Below, one piece after another: positions 52,068 to 60,701 of a stretch of DNA of 64,000 bases. The stretch is taken from positions 62,001 through 126,000 of the forward strand of contig NZ_JAFKRH010000014.1 in NCBI RefSeq assembly GCF_019038465.1, given 5' to 3'. The translations under genes and the position numbers were made by a program. The notes beneath the pieces are model-generated. The model was not told where the DNA came from, searched no databases, and saw nothing but the letters and a program-made list of their open reading frames with translations. Source of the DNA: Synechococcus sp. CCY 0621. GTDB taxonomy: Bacteria > Cyanobacteriota > Cyanobacteriia > PCC-6307 > Cyanobiaceae. Numbering within the stretch: the first letter of the stretch is position 1; each line of letters opens with the position of its first letter.

Positions 52068-52436
52068 TCACTCGTCGTCGTCGGAGCCGCCCACCGGCAC
52101 CAGGCGAATCGCCTTGCGACCCAGCTTGATCTCGAACTCGTCGCCCGGCTCGAGGCCCAGCATGGCGGTGTAGGCCTTGCCCACCAGCAGGTTGCCGTTG
52201 AACTGAACCTTGGCGGTATAGCCGAGTTTGCGGCCGGCCTTGGTGGCGGCCTTGCCTACGCCGTCGCCGAGGTTGATCCCCTTGGCATCGAGAAGCGCTT
52301 CGTAGAAAGCCGTGAAGTTCAGCCTTTCATTGCCGTCCTTCTTGGTGCTCACGTAGCCGCAGCTGCGCACCAGATCCGATTTTGAAGCGTCTCCGAGCTC
52401 TTTCACCTTGGCGAGCAGATCGGCACCTTTGAGCAT
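52068..52436 (-). CDS. cyAbrB-type transcriptional regulator
   Basis: A 122-residue protein beginning MLKGADLLAKVKELGDASKS. It has the cyanobacterial arrangement: an N-terminal block (DLVRSCGYVSTKKDGNERL) and a C-terminal AbrB-like swapped-hairpin DNA-binding domain (GYTAKVQFNGNLLVGKAYTA, LEPGDEFEIKLGRKAIRLV). cyAbrB proteins are conserved global regulators of nitrogen and carbon metabolism in cyanobacteria. The domain order is typical, with an acidic C-terminal tail. This gene is strong evidence for a cyanobacterial host. Confidence 0.95.
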   Translation of the reverse strand: MLKGADLLAKVKELGDASKSDLVRSCGYVSTKKDGNERLNFTAFYEALLDAKGINLGDGVGKAATKAGRKLGYTAKVQFNGNLLVGKAYTAMLGLEPGDEFEIKLGRKAIRLVPVGGSDDDE

Positions 52437-52641
52437 GATGCAATGGCGGTTGGTATTGGGTGAAATTGTACAACTTGGGCCTGCGATCGCCAGTTGGCCC
52501 AGGTGCGGCTCTCCGCGCCCTCCGTCCCTATGCATTGCCGCCGCTCTCGTGTCGGCGGCTGTACTCTCCCCACCGATCGGTGGCCATGGCCGTAGGGACG
52601 CAATCCGGCCGCGCGGGCTAACCTTGAGTCCGCCATCCCCG

Positions 52642-53874
52642 TCAGCTCTTCGGTGGACCCTCCACCCGATACTGCACCTGCTGGGGAAAGGGGATCTCGA
52701 TGTCCCGGTCCCGGAAGGCCCGCCAGATGCCGGCCTGGACTTCGCTGCAGATGGAGACGTTATCCATCGGATTGGCGATCCAGAAGCGCAGGGCGTAGTC
52801 GATGGAGGAATCGCCGTAGCGGAGCAACAGGCCCTTGGGCGCCGGGTTGGGAAGAATGCGTTTCTGGCTGCGGGCCGTCGCCTCCAGCAGGGCGATCACC
52901 TCCTCCGGATCATGGTGGTAGGCCGCGCTCACCAGCACCTGGCTGCGCCGCAGCGTGTCGCTGCCCGTGTAGGTCACGGTGGTGCTGGTGAAGAACGTCT
53001 GGTTCGGGATCACCAGCTCGGCATTATCACGGTCGCGCCAGAGCACGGCGGCGCGCAGGCCGAGGCTGCGCACTTCGCACGGATCACCATCGATGAACAG
53101 CACCTCACCGGGCCGCACCGATCCCTCGAACAGCAGCCACAAACCACTGACGAAATTGGAGAAGACTTCCTTGATGCCGAAGCCCAGGCCCACCGAGAGG
53201 CCGCCGGCCACCGCCAGGATCGCCGTGCGGTTGAATCCCACGTGATCGAGGGCCCAGACGATTCCGAAAGCCACTGCCGCATAACGAATCATCAGGGCCA
53301 GGGCGCGGCGGCTGCCGTTGCTGATGCCCACGCTGCGCTGCACCAGCCAGGCCATCCCCTGGGCCGGCGGTCCCGTCCCCATGGCCAGCACATACAGGAT
53401 CACCACCGCCAGCAAAAAGCTGCCCAGGGTCACTTCCGAGCCGAACCATTCGCCGATGGGGATCAGGGCCAGATCCTGGGGGTTGTCGAACACCCGGATC
53501 ACCAGCAGTACGGCGACCAGGAGATACGCCGGGCGGATCAGCCGGGTTTCGAGCAGTTGCATCTGCTGGGGCTGGATGAAGCGGCCCAGCAGCAGGCGCA
53601 CCCCTCCCAGGCCCAGCCAGCCGAGGTACAGCAACAGCCCCAGCAACAGCAGCCCGTAAGGCTGGCCGCCCAGCCCAAGGGCCAGCGACAGCAGGCCCAG
53701 CAGGCTGGGGATCATCACCTTCGGACGCCCTGCCGGGGGAAACCGGCGGGCCAGCCGCCGGCCCAGGGGGCCCTGGCCGAGGAACACGAGCAGCAGCAGG
53801 ATCACCTGGACGCGCACCTCGATGCGCTGCAGGTAGCCGAACCAGCCGACGATCTCCAGGAGCAGCAGGTTCAT
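52642..53874 (-). CDS. MscS-family mechanosensitive channel
   Basis: A 410-residue channel. About six helices are followed by the pore helix ILAVAGGLSVGLGFGIKEVF, the beta domain RPGEVLFIDGDPCEVRSLGL and NAELVIPNQTFFTSTTVTY, and the C-terminal alpha/beta part ending in EIPFPQQVQYRVEG. Its start overlaps by 4 bp the stop of a solute-binding lipoprotein gene, a partnership not expected for an osmotic safety valve. Confidence 0.92.
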   Translation of the reverse strand: MNLLLLEIVGWFGYLQRIEVRVQVILLLLVFLGQGPLGRRLARRFPPAGRPKVMIPSLLGLLSLALGLGGQPYGLLLLGLLLYLGWLGLGGVRLLLGRFIQPQQMQLLETRLIRPAYLLVAVLLVIRVFDNPQDLALIPIGEWFGSEVTLGSFLLAVVILYVLAMGTGPPAQGMAWLVQRSVGISNGSRRALALMIRYAAVAFGIVWALDHVGFNRTAILAVAGGLSVGLGFGIKEVFSNFVSGLWLLFEGSVRPGEVLFIDGDPCEVRSLGLRAAVLWRDRDNAELVIPNQTFFTSTTVTYTGSDTLRRSQVLVSAAYHHDPEEVIALLEATARSQKRILPNPAPKGLLLRYGDSSIDYALRFWIANPMDNVSICSEVQAGIWRAFRDRDIEIPFPQQVQYRVEGPPKS

Positions 53875-55193
53875 CTGGACCTCTCGCTTCCCAGCAGCTG
53901 GATCAGGCCCTTGAGGGCGTCCTGCTGGCTCAGGTCATCAAACAGGAAGCGGGTGAGCAGCGCCTGCCAGGCGTCCCTCTGGCTTTTGCTGGTCTTCCCC
54001 TCCAGGCGAAGTGTCGAGCTCTGAATCGATTGTTGTCGCCCCTCCACCATCGCGGCCACCACGGAGGAACTGCTCACCGGAGGAGCCACGTTCCGGTTCA
54101 CCGGCAGCACGTACTGATTGCGCAGGACCATGTCTCGCTGGTGCAGCGGACTGATGGCGAATCGGGCCAGGGCCAGGGCCAGCTGGCGCTGGTCCGGACT
54201 GGAGTTGACCCCGAAGGCGAGCACCCGCTCCCGGGTGATCGGGCTGGCGGCGCCGAAGGGGCCGGAGGGCAGGGGGGACACGCCCAGGTTCCTGCCCAGG
54301 CGCGACCGGAGCCGGGTGATGTTGATGCTGCGGCAGGGAATCCAGTCGAGGGTCCCCACCATCAGCTCCTTCAGCAGTTCCGTCTCGGTGGGGTAAACGG
54401 TGACGTGTTGTTGCAGGTCCGCCGCGCGCAACCACTGCAGCCAGCCATTCAGGCTGGTCCGCATCGCCGGGGTCGCCGGTGCGCCGGCCAGCAGGTTTCC
54501 CACGGCGTCGATCGCCCCAAGCGGGCCCAGGGTCCAGACCAGGCTCACCGCATCGAGAGATAGCCCCACCTCCATTCCCTTGGCACTGAACGCCAATAGC
54601 TCGCTGAGGGTGGCGGGGCTGCGCTTGACGCTGCGCCGATCGAAGCAGGCCACCAGGGGCTGCAGCTCCAGGGGGAGGCCCGTCAGGGTTCCATCCGAGC
54701 GCCGCACCCGCCTCACGGAGCCTGCATCCAGCTGATCCAGAACCGTGGCCGGGAAGGACACGGTGCTGATCAGCCGTTCCCGGGCCAGCTCCTGGGCCGT
54801 GGACTCGTTCACCAGCAGCAGGTCGGGGCTCAGGCCCGTCCGGTTGCGGACAAGGAGTTCATTGCGCAGCCTTTCCTCGTTAAAGGTTTCCACCTGGAGC
54901 CGAACCCGCGGCTGCAGGGTGCGGAACGAGGCCTGCAGCAGGGCCGTGCGTTCCCGTACTTCCTTCTGCAGTTCGGTGTCCAGGGCCTCCTGGCTGACCC
55001 CGACGGCGATGTACAGCGTGCCCTCAAGGGGGCGGAGCATGGGCTGCAGGCGCTGGCCCCGGCACCCCCCCAGGACGGTCACCAACGGGAGGAGAAGCCC
55101 TGCGGCGATCACTTGGATGGCCACCGGCCAACGCCCCTGACCGGACGGGGCCTGAGCAGGTGGGGAGGAGGAGCGGCGGCAGAAGGGAATCAC
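53871..55193 (-). CDS. Extracellular solute-binding-protein-like lipoprotein
   Basis: A 440-residue protein with a lipoprotein signal (VIAAGLLLPLVTVLGGC) and the fold pattern of periplasmic binding proteins of the ABC-sugar type: FNEERLRNELLVRNR, PDLLLVNESTAQELARERL, GLPLELQPLVACFDRRSV. The mature part begins TLYIAVGVSQEALDTELQKE. No transporter genes are adjacent; the next gene, overlapping by 4 bp, encodes an MscS channel. The ligand is unknown. It might act as a sensor for the channel. Confidence 0.82.
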   Translation of the reverse strand: MIPFCRRSSSPPAQAPSGQGRWPVAIQVIAAGLLLPLVTVLGGCRGQRLQPMLRPLEGTLYIAVGVSQEALDTELQKEVRERTALLQASFRTLQPRVRLQVETFNEERLRNELLVRNRTGLSPDLLLVNESTAQELARERLISTVSFPATVLDQLDAGSVRRVRRSDGTLTGLPLELQPLVACFDRRSVKRSPATLSELLAFSAKGMEVGLSLDAVSLVWTLGPLGAIDAVGNLLAGAPATPAMRTSLNGWLQWLRAADLQQHVTVYPTETELLKELMVGTLDWIPCRSINITRLRSRLGRNLGVSPLPSGPFGAASPITRERVLAFGVNSSPDQRQLALALARFAISPLHQRDMVLRNQYVLPVNRNVAPPVSSSSVVAAMVEGRQQSIQSSTLRLEGKTSKSQRDAWQALLTRFLFDDLSQQDALKGLIQLLGSERSR

Positions 55194-55243
55194 ACCGGGA
55201 GGCTAGGGGTGTTCGCTGCGGCGGGCACCCCTGCCGTTATGGA

Positions 55244-55498
55244 TCAGTCCTCCGGGTAGAGCAGCTCGGCGAGTTCGTCGGGGTCCACGTCGTAGACCCG
55301 CGCCAGGGTCGTCTCGATCGCGCTGGTCACCACATCCGGCAGGAAACGCATCGCGTTCAGGGCGTCGTCGGCGATGTCGTCGGTGAGGAGTTTCTCGCCC
55401 CCCAGCTTCTCGTCGTTGATCACGGCCATCACCCAGCTCTGGTAGGCGGTGACGAGATCGGCGAACTCGAGCTCAGGATCATTCAGATCGAGGGCCAT
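55244..55498 (-). CDS. Small acidic hypothetical protein
   Basis: From MALDLNDPELEFADLVTAYQ the product is 84 residues, helical and acidic (YDVDPDELAELLYPED at the end). There is no signal or membrane segment. The sequence has the feel of conserved picocyanobacterial orphans, but I know no function. It is divergent from the plus-strand hypothetical gene at 55561 across about 60 bp. Confidence 0.65.
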   Translation of the reverse strand: MALDLNDPELEFADLVTAYQSWVMAVINDEKLGGEKLLTDDIADDALNAMRFLPDVVTSAIETTLARVYDVDPDELAELLYPED

Positions 55499-55560
55499 CG
55501 GGCGTCTCCAGGGACGGACGTTGCTTGTGCAGTTTGCCGCCTGGCCGTCAGGATGGAGGG

Positions 55561-56046
55561 ATGGATCAGGAACCCCTGCCATCGGTGGCCTCCCTGCAGG
55601 GCACCCTGTTCGACTTCGCCATCGCCGAGCTGGTGCGCGGCCATCGCGAGAGCTTCCCGCCCCTGTGGACGGCCGAGAGCTGGGCCAAGCTGATGATCTG
55701 GCTGGCCCTCAGTTGTGGCTGCTCCGGCGAGGCCCGGGCCCTGGAGGCCTTCGCGGCTGCCCTGGGTCCGGCGCTCACGGCCCGGATGCGGCGGCTGTTC
55801 TTCGAGCGGGAGCTGCCCGAGCTGAACCTGCGGGTGATGGCCGATCCGGCCGAGCAGCAGGTGCTGCTGCTGCCGTTGGACGCCGGTCGCGACGTCGACT
55901 TCGGTCCGGCGGGGTCCATCGCTCCGGAGCGGGGGGCCGCCGCCCTCCAGGCCGTCGGCCTCAGTGCACGGGTGACGCCTGATCGTCGTCTGTGGCAGTC
56001 GCTGGAGGCGCTGCTGGCGGTGCCATGGCAGTCAGGGAACGGCTGA
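55561..56046 (+). CDS. Hypothetical protein
   Basis: Starting at MDQEPLPSVASLQGTLFDF, this 161-residue protein is mostly helical (AKLMIWLALSCGCSGEARAL, LTARMRRLFFERELPELNL). I recognise no domain or catalytic motif. Codon use is normal for the window. Its 3' 86 bp overlap, on the opposite strand, the extended C-terminal tail of the ScyD-like gene. That tail is likely to be the abnormal partner. Confidence 0.6.
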   Translation: MDQEPLPSVASLQGTLFDFAIAELVRGHRESFPPLWTAESWAKLMIWLALSCGCSGEARALEAFAAALGPALTARMRRLFFERELPELNLRVMADPAEQQVLLLPLDAGRDVDFGPAGSIAPERGAAALQAVGLSARVTPDRRLWQSLEALLAVPWQSGNG

Positions 56047-57247
56047 AGACTCCGCAGCGACGCCGCAGGCGGCGGGACTGGGCAAAGGCGACGCCGAGGC
56101 CGAGCAGGGGCAGGGGGCCGGGCGTCGGCACCGGGGTGAGGGCGAGCAGCTGGCCGTTCACCCCGTCGCCATCGTTGGCCACGTAGATCGTGCCGTCGCG
56201 TCCGACCGCCAGCCCCGTGGGGCTGACCAGGTCGTCGAAGATCGTGCGGATGCTGCCATCAAGGCCCAGCTTCAGGATGCTGCCCGACGGGGGGCCAAAA
56301 AAGTCATCGCTGTACTGGAGCAGGTAAAGCGAATCATCCGGTCCGGCGGCGATGTCGATCAGGTTGCTGAAGCCCCCGGCGAACGTCGTCACCGGGTTGA
56401 TGAAGTCGTAGCGGAAGACATCGGCGCTCCCGGGGGCGAAGGGAAAGCCGGACAGCTGGGTGATGTACAGCGCCCCGTCGGGGCCGATGGTCATGCCGGT
56501 GGGCACGGCCTGGGCGGAGGTGACGAGCTCCTCCGGGAACACGTTCACCAGCGACACCTGGTTGGCGCCGTCGGCCTTCACCAGGCTGTTGCCGCCGGAA
56601 TCGGTGACGTAGGTGTCGTCCCCGCGCACCACCAGGGCGAAGGGGTTGCTGTTGAGATCCTTGCCGTCGGGGTTCTGGGCCGCTTCGAAACCGGCGATGT
56701 CGGCCAGGGGCGTCAGGCTGCCGGTGGCCAGGTCGATGGCGACCGTCTTTCCGAAGAGGGAGCTGCCCGCGCCAGAGATCAGGGTGGGGTTGGCACCGAA
56801 GCCGAAGACGCCGAAGAGCTGGCCGGATCCGTTGAAGGCGAGGTCCGCCAGGCCCGTTCCCTCGGGGAACAGGGGGGAGGACTGGACCGCCAGGGATGGC
56901 AGGTTGGTGAGCGCCCTGGAATAGATGTTGGTGGAGCGGTCGAACAGGCCCACGGCCCCGGTGGTGCCGTAGCAGAGGGTGTTGCGGCTCCCGGCGACGA
57001 GGCAGGGGCCGCTGCCGCCCCGGCCCGCTTCGCTGAGCACGAGGTTGCCGTTCGGCGCGATCGTCAGCCCCCGCGGATTCTCCAGCCCCGTCGCCAGGGT
57101 CCGGACCCGGTACGGAGCTGCGTCGGAGGGGGCGCCCGCGGCCAGCAGGACGGCGCCGGCCCAGGCCCCCAGGGCCAGGCCCAGAAGCCCATGGCCAGGT
57201 TGGAGCTGGCGCTGGGGGGATTGGGGTTTCCGCGGCGACGGCGTCAT
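55961..57247 (-). CDS. ScyD/ScyE-family beta-propeller protein with PEP-CTERM-like signal and abnormal tail
   Basis: A 428-residue exported protein. The signal region is LLGLALGAWAGAVLLAAGAP. The propeller shows repeated blades: YRVRTLATGLENPRGLTIAP, PTGMTIGPDGALYITQLSGF, PTGLAVGRDGTIYVANDGDG. Near residues 373-397 the cyanobacterial PEP-CTERM variant appears: VPTPGPLPLLGLGVAFAQSR then RLRRR. The protein should end there. About 31 more residues (CGVFSRSLTAMAPPAAPPAT and on) run antisense into the neighbouring gene. ScyD/ScyE relatives occur in scytonemin clusters, but no scytonemin genes are seen here; the role is unknown. Confidence 0.85.
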   Translation of the reverse strand: MTPSPRKPQSPQRQLQPGHGLLGLALGAWAGAVLLAAGAPSDAAPYRVRTLATGLENPRGLTIAPNGNLVLSEAGRGGSGPCLVAGSRNTLCYGTTGAVGLFDRSTNIYSRALTNLPSLAVQSSPLFPEGTGLADLAFNGSGQLFGVFGFGANPTLISGAGSSLFGKTVAIDLATGSLTPLADIAGFEAAQNPDGKDLNSNPFALVVRGDDTYVTDSGGNSLVKADGANQVSLVNVFPEELVTSAQAVPTGMTIGPDGALYITQLSGFPFAPGSADVFRYDFINPVTTFAGGFSNLIDIAAGPDDSLYLLQYSDDFFGPPSGSILKLGLDGSIRTIFDDLVSPTGLAVGRDGTIYVANDGDGVNGQLLALTPVPTPGPLPLLGLGVAFAQSRRLRRRCGVFSRSLTAMAPPAAPPATATDDDQASPVH

Positions 57248-57356
57248 GGGCAGGACGGTCTGGGGGAGGCGTCTGGCGGCACTCTGCCGATCCCGCGGGC
57301 CCCGTCAAGACACCGAGGACACCTCCGGTGGTCTTCGGGCCTCCGTTCTAGGTTCC

Positions 57357-58025
57357 ATGTCCCTGTGGTCCCGGGCGCGGATGCGGCTGATCGGCAGCTT
57401 CGAGGATCCCGGCTACGTGGCCCTGGCCGATGCGGCGATGGCCTTCTTCGACCGCCGCACCGACCTGCAGCGGCGCGGGGTCGCCTTCTCCTTCGGTGCC
57501 GAACCGGGCGGCGACGCCGAGGGCGATCCCGGCAAGATCTCCACCGACATCAGCCTGGTGTGGCTCGACCGCTCCGACCCCGAGGCCCAGGGCCTGGCGG
57601 ACGTGATCATGCGGGGTGTGTCCGCTGGCCTGAAGCGCTACCTGGCCGAGCGCCCCCTGTTCCTCTCCTGCTGTCCGGAGCGTTCCCTGTTCGTCAATCC
57701 GATCTTCAACCTGCAGCGCTACGCGCCAGGGGAGGGGTTCTACAGCTGGCACTGCGACTGGAACACCAGCGACGAGGCCACCGAGCCCATCCGCAGGGTG
57801 CTGGCCTGGATTCTCTACCTCAACACGGTGCCGGACGGCGGCACCGAATTCCACTGGCAGGACCACCACGTCGAGGCGGTCAAGGGGAAGCTGGCGATCT
57901 TTCCCGCCAGCCTGTCCCACCTGCATCGGGGCCGCATCAGCCAGAGCCACACCAAGACCATCGCCACCGGCTGGATCAATGTCGGTTCGCTGGATGCCTA
58001 CGTGGCCCGTCTTGCCGCCGCTTGA
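57357..58025 (+). CDS. 2-oxoglutarate/Fe(II)-dependent oxygenase
   Basis: A 222-residue double-stranded beta-helix oxygenase. The iron ligands are H132 and D134 in YSWHCDWNTSD and H190 in LSHLHRGRIS; K200 in TKTIATGWI is the likely 2-oxoglutarate anchor. GGTEFHWQDHHVEAVKGKLA links the two halves. Such proteins hydroxylate proline or small molecules; the substrate is unknown. A 41-bp piece of a second copy, with only synonymous differences, lies at 61972-62012. Confidence 0.88.
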   Translation: MSLWSRARMRLIGSFEDPGYVALADAAMAFFDRRTDLQRRGVAFSFGAEPGGDAEGDPGKISTDISLVWLDRSDPEAQGLADVIMRGVSAGLKRYLAERPLFLSCCPERSLFVNPIFNLQRYAPGEGFYSWHCDWNTSDEATEPIRRVLAWILYLNTVPDGGTEFHWQDHHVEAVKGKLAIFPASLSHLHRGRISQSHTKTIATGWINVGSLDAYVARLAAA

Positions 58026-58028
58026 GGC

Positions 58029-59399
58029 TTACCCCAGCGCCGAGGGCACGATCAGCCGCTGCAGCCGGAGGGCCAGCTCCTCGGTGAGCGCCTGCACCGC
58101 CTGGCGGCGATCACGGCGGTAGTCCGCCATGCGATCGTCCACCACGATCGGTGCGTCGATGCTGATCCGCGCCCGCAGCCGGCCCAGCCGTGGGCGCTGG
58201 TTGGCGGTCTGGCCCTGGATCCGGCACTGGGTGTCCCAGAGCAGCAGCAGCGTGTCGGCGAAGCGCTCCTGGCTGGGCCGCTCGCCCACATAGCTGCCGC
58301 TCACGGCAACAAACGACTCCACCACGCGCATGTGCCACAGCTGCGCCTCGGTTTCCGCCGCCAGCCGGTCGGCCAGGCCCTGGGCCAGGGGGCTCAGGGG
58401 CGCTGCGTTGGCTGGCTGGGGAGGGTAGAGCCGATCCCAGCCCGCCTGCTCCAGGCGCCGGCAGCGGTCGGTGAGGCTGCCGCTGGGTTGCAGCCCGAAG
58501 GACAGCTCCACCCGCCGCAGGGCCAGATCCATCAACCGCTGCAGCCGGGGCCCGAAGGGGGTGGTGGCGGCCTCCGCCCCCGGGACGTCCCCGTCCGGCA
58601 GGCAGAGGTGCACCTTGTCGCGGTAGAAGGCCTCCATCTGCTCGAGCATGCGCTCCCCGAGCCGCACCAGCCGCTCCAGCAGCCGGGCGGCGGCCAGGTC
58701 GTGGCTGGGATCGGGAGCCAGTCCTGCCCCCTCCTCCAGGCGACACAGCAGCGCCTCGATCGCCCCCCAGATCGGTGTGTTGTAGCTGTACTGCAGCCCG
58801 ATCGGCAGCAGGTCCATGCGTTCGTGACGGCCGGCGTCGGCGAGGTCGGCCGCCGTCCAGAAGGCGAGCTGGGCGGTGCCGGGCTCCAGGGGGCTGAGCA
58901 ACTCGTTGTGGCCATTGGTGGCCCCTTCCGGCGCCAGGGCGAAGGGGTGGGGGCCGTCCAGCAGCAGGCGCCTGGCCGTGCGCAGGGCCGGCAGATCCAG
59001 CTTGCTCCGCTGGATCGAGGCGCCCCCCAGGTGGGTGAACAGCCAGCCCATCGCCGGCCCGGCCCAGAGGGGGATGCCGCGGTCGAACAGGAACTGGCCG
59101 GTGGGGGCCGGATCGAAGTTCAGGCCCTGCCGCAGCCCGGCCCTCGCCAGCTCCACCCACAGCAGCTGGGCCATGCTGAGGGGGTCATCGAGGCTGGGGT
59201 GCCGGAAGGCGAGCAGCAGCCGGCTCTCCCTGGCCTGGAAGGAGCGCATCGCCTCCACGAGCGACGCCATGCCCTCGACCTCCACCGCATCGATCCGGCA
59301 GCGCCACCGCAGCCAGAGCGGCAGCACCAGCCTCCCCACCGCCAGCACCCGGCCATCGAGCTGGGGAGGCAGGAATTCCAGCGGCGGGGCGGTGGCCAT
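58029..59399 (-). CDS. 1-acyl-glycerol-3-phosphate acyltransferase-like protein
   Basis: A 456-residue protein. LLAFRHPSLDDPLSMAQLLW has the H-x4-D-like acyltransferase box, FLFDRGIPLWAGPAMGWLF the second region, and ALAPEGATNGHNELLSPLEP the P-E-G box. The long C-terminal half (about residues 220-456) is helical and has no clear assignment. It should transfer an acyl chain to a glycerolipid precursor at the membrane. The start is divergent from the Coq4-like gene with 67 bp between. Stops are nearly shared with the 2OG oxygenase gene. Confidence 0.82.
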   Translation of the reverse strand: MATAPPLEFLPPQLDGRVLAVGRLVLPLWLRWRCRIDAVEVEGMASLVEAMRSFQARESRLLLAFRHPSLDDPLSMAQLLWVELARAGLRQGLNFDPAPTGQFLFDRGIPLWAGPAMGWLFTHLGGASIQRSKLDLPALRTARRLLLDGPHPFALAPEGATNGHNELLSPLEPGTAQLAFWTAADLADAGRHERMDLLPIGLQYSYNTPIWGAIEALLCRLEEGAGLAPDPSHDLAAARLLERLVRLGERMLEQMEAFYRDKVHLCLPDGDVPGAEAATTPFGPRLQRLMDLALRRVELSFGLQPSGSLTDRCRRLEQAGWDRLYPPQPANAAPLSPLAQGLADRLAAETEAQLWHMRVVESFVAVSGSYVGERPSQERFADTLLLLWDTQCRIQGQTANQRPRLGRLRARISIDAPIVVDDRMADYRRDRRQAVQALTEELALRLQRLIVPSALG

Positions 59400-59466
59400 G
59401 GCCGGAGGTTAGGCGGGCAGAAATGGGGAGAATGGCCCCACGTCCAGCTGTTGGCCCGTCTCTGCG

Positions 59467-60168
59467 ATGAAGATCGATCCCGCCCTGCGTCACCGGGCCC
59501 TGCGCACGGCCGTGGGGGTTCTGGAGACGGCTCGCGATCCGCAGCACACCCTCACCCACGCCCTGCCGATGCTGGATCTGCTGACGGCTTCGCCCCTCGG
59601 CGAACTGGGCAGGGAGCAACTGCTGAAGGACACCGAGCTTCGGGCCCTGGCGGAGGAGCAGTACTGGGGTCCCTGGCCAGGGGGCGAGGAGCTGCGGCAA
59701 CTGCCTGCCGGCAGCCTGGGCCGGCTCCACCAGGAGCGCTTCGATCGCCTGGGTCTGCACGCTGTCCCGCCGCCGGACACCAGCCAGATGGACGGCCCGG
59801 GGAGCTACCTGCAGCTGCGGTTGCGGGCCACCCATGATCTCCACCACGTGGTTCTGGCGATTCCGTCCGATGTGGCCGGCGAGGCCAGCGGCTCGGCCTA
59901 CTACGCCTCCGCCCTGCGCCAGCCGGGGTCGGTCGCCGTGCTCTCGGCCTGGATGGTCCATGGCTTCCTGGCGCCCGAGGAGGACGCCCTGATCTGGGAT
60001 GGCATCCGCTTCGGCCTGGAGGTGGCCCGACGCCTCGGCCCCCGGTTGCTGGCGATGCGCTGGGAGGAGGGCTGGTCGACACCCATTGCCACCTGGCGCG
60101 AGCAGCTCGGCCTCGATGCGCTGCTGCGCCACACCCCCTTCCCTGGGGAGCTGGCTCTGATGCGCTGA
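59467..60168 (+). CDS. Coq4-like protein
   Basis: A 233-residue protein of the size and pattern of Coq4. The zinc signature is exact: H123-D124-x2-H127-x11-E139 in ATHDLHHVVLAIPSDVAGEA. The flanking GSLGRLHQERFDRLGLHAV and FGLEVARRLGPRLLAMRWEE match the family. Coq4 participates in ubiquinone synthesis in eukaryotes and proteobacteria; cyanobacteria lack ubiquinone. It is the second Coq4-type protein in the window. Confidence 0.85.
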   Translation: MKIDPALRHRALRTAVGVLETARDPQHTLTHALPMLDLLTASPLGELGREQLLKDTELRALAEEQYWGPWPGGEELRQLPAGSLGRLHQERFDRLGLHAVPPPDTSQMDGPGSYLQLRLRATHDLHHVVLAIPSDVAGEASGSAYYASALRQPGSVAVLSAWMVHGFLAPEEDALIWDGIRFGLEVARRLGPRLLAMRWEEGWSTPIATWREQLGLDALLRHTPFPGELALMR

Positions 60169-60198
60169 AGCGGCAGACGGCCTGGGTCGCTTCAGCGC
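60162..60198. terminator. Inverted repeat at a convergent gene junction
   Basis: GCGCTGAAGCG (60162-60172) and CGCTTCAGCGC (60188-60198) form an 11-bp perfect stem with a 15-base loop. The arms contain the last codons and stops of the Coq4-like and GDYXXLXY genes. There is no U run. It is a likely bidirectional transcription end. Confidence 0.55.
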
Positions 60199-60701
60199 GG
60201 CACCAGGGGGGTGATGGGTCCGTCGCCCCGCTTCACCCCCAGCCGGATCGGCCGGGGAGGACCCTGCGCCGGCAGGGTCACCTCCACCCACAGTTGCTCG
60301 CTCGGCGGGCGGCGGGAGGGATCCGCCACCCCGGGCGGAATGAAGAAGGCCACCGATGGCCCCAGCCGCCAGCGTTCGCCCTGCGGTGACGCCGCAAGGC
60401 TCCGGGAGCGGGGGGTGGCATCCGTGGTCAGGGTCGCCCGCACCTGCCCCGCCTCGGAGGACAGCACCACCCGTTCGCCCGACCAGGGCCTGGCCTGGCC
60501 GGCCGGCACCTCGGGGGCAGGCACCAGCAGGCCCAGGTTCACGTAACGCCCCCGGATCGGCAGATGGGGATCCACCGGTTCGGTAAGGATCCAGCCCCGG
60601 GGCCGGGTGGCCCGATCCAGCAGCAGCTGGCCCCCCAGGATCAGCAGCAGGCCGCCCTGCAGCAGGCCCACCAGCAGGCCCCGCCCCGGCCCGGGGATCA
60701 T
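60192..60701 (-). CDS. GDYXXLXY-family membrane-anchored protein
   Basis: A 169-residue protein with one N-terminal helix (GLLVGLLQGGLLLILGGQLL) and the family block PHLPIRGRYVNLGLLVPAP, the GDYxxLxY segment in variant form. The rest is a beta domain outside the cytoplasm (VWVEVTLPAQGPP-type strands). It partners the DUF2157 gene by a 4-bp overlap, the usual arrangement of the family. Function unknown. Confidence 0.8.
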   Translation of the reverse strand: MIPGPGRGLLVGLLQGGLLLILGGQLLLDRATRPRGWILTEPVDPHLPIRGRYVNLGLLVPAPEVPAGQARPWSGERVVLSSEAGQVRATLTTDATPRSRSLAASPQGERWRLGPSVAFFIPPGVADPSRRPPSEQLWVEVTLPAQGPPRPIRLGVKRGDGPITPLVPR

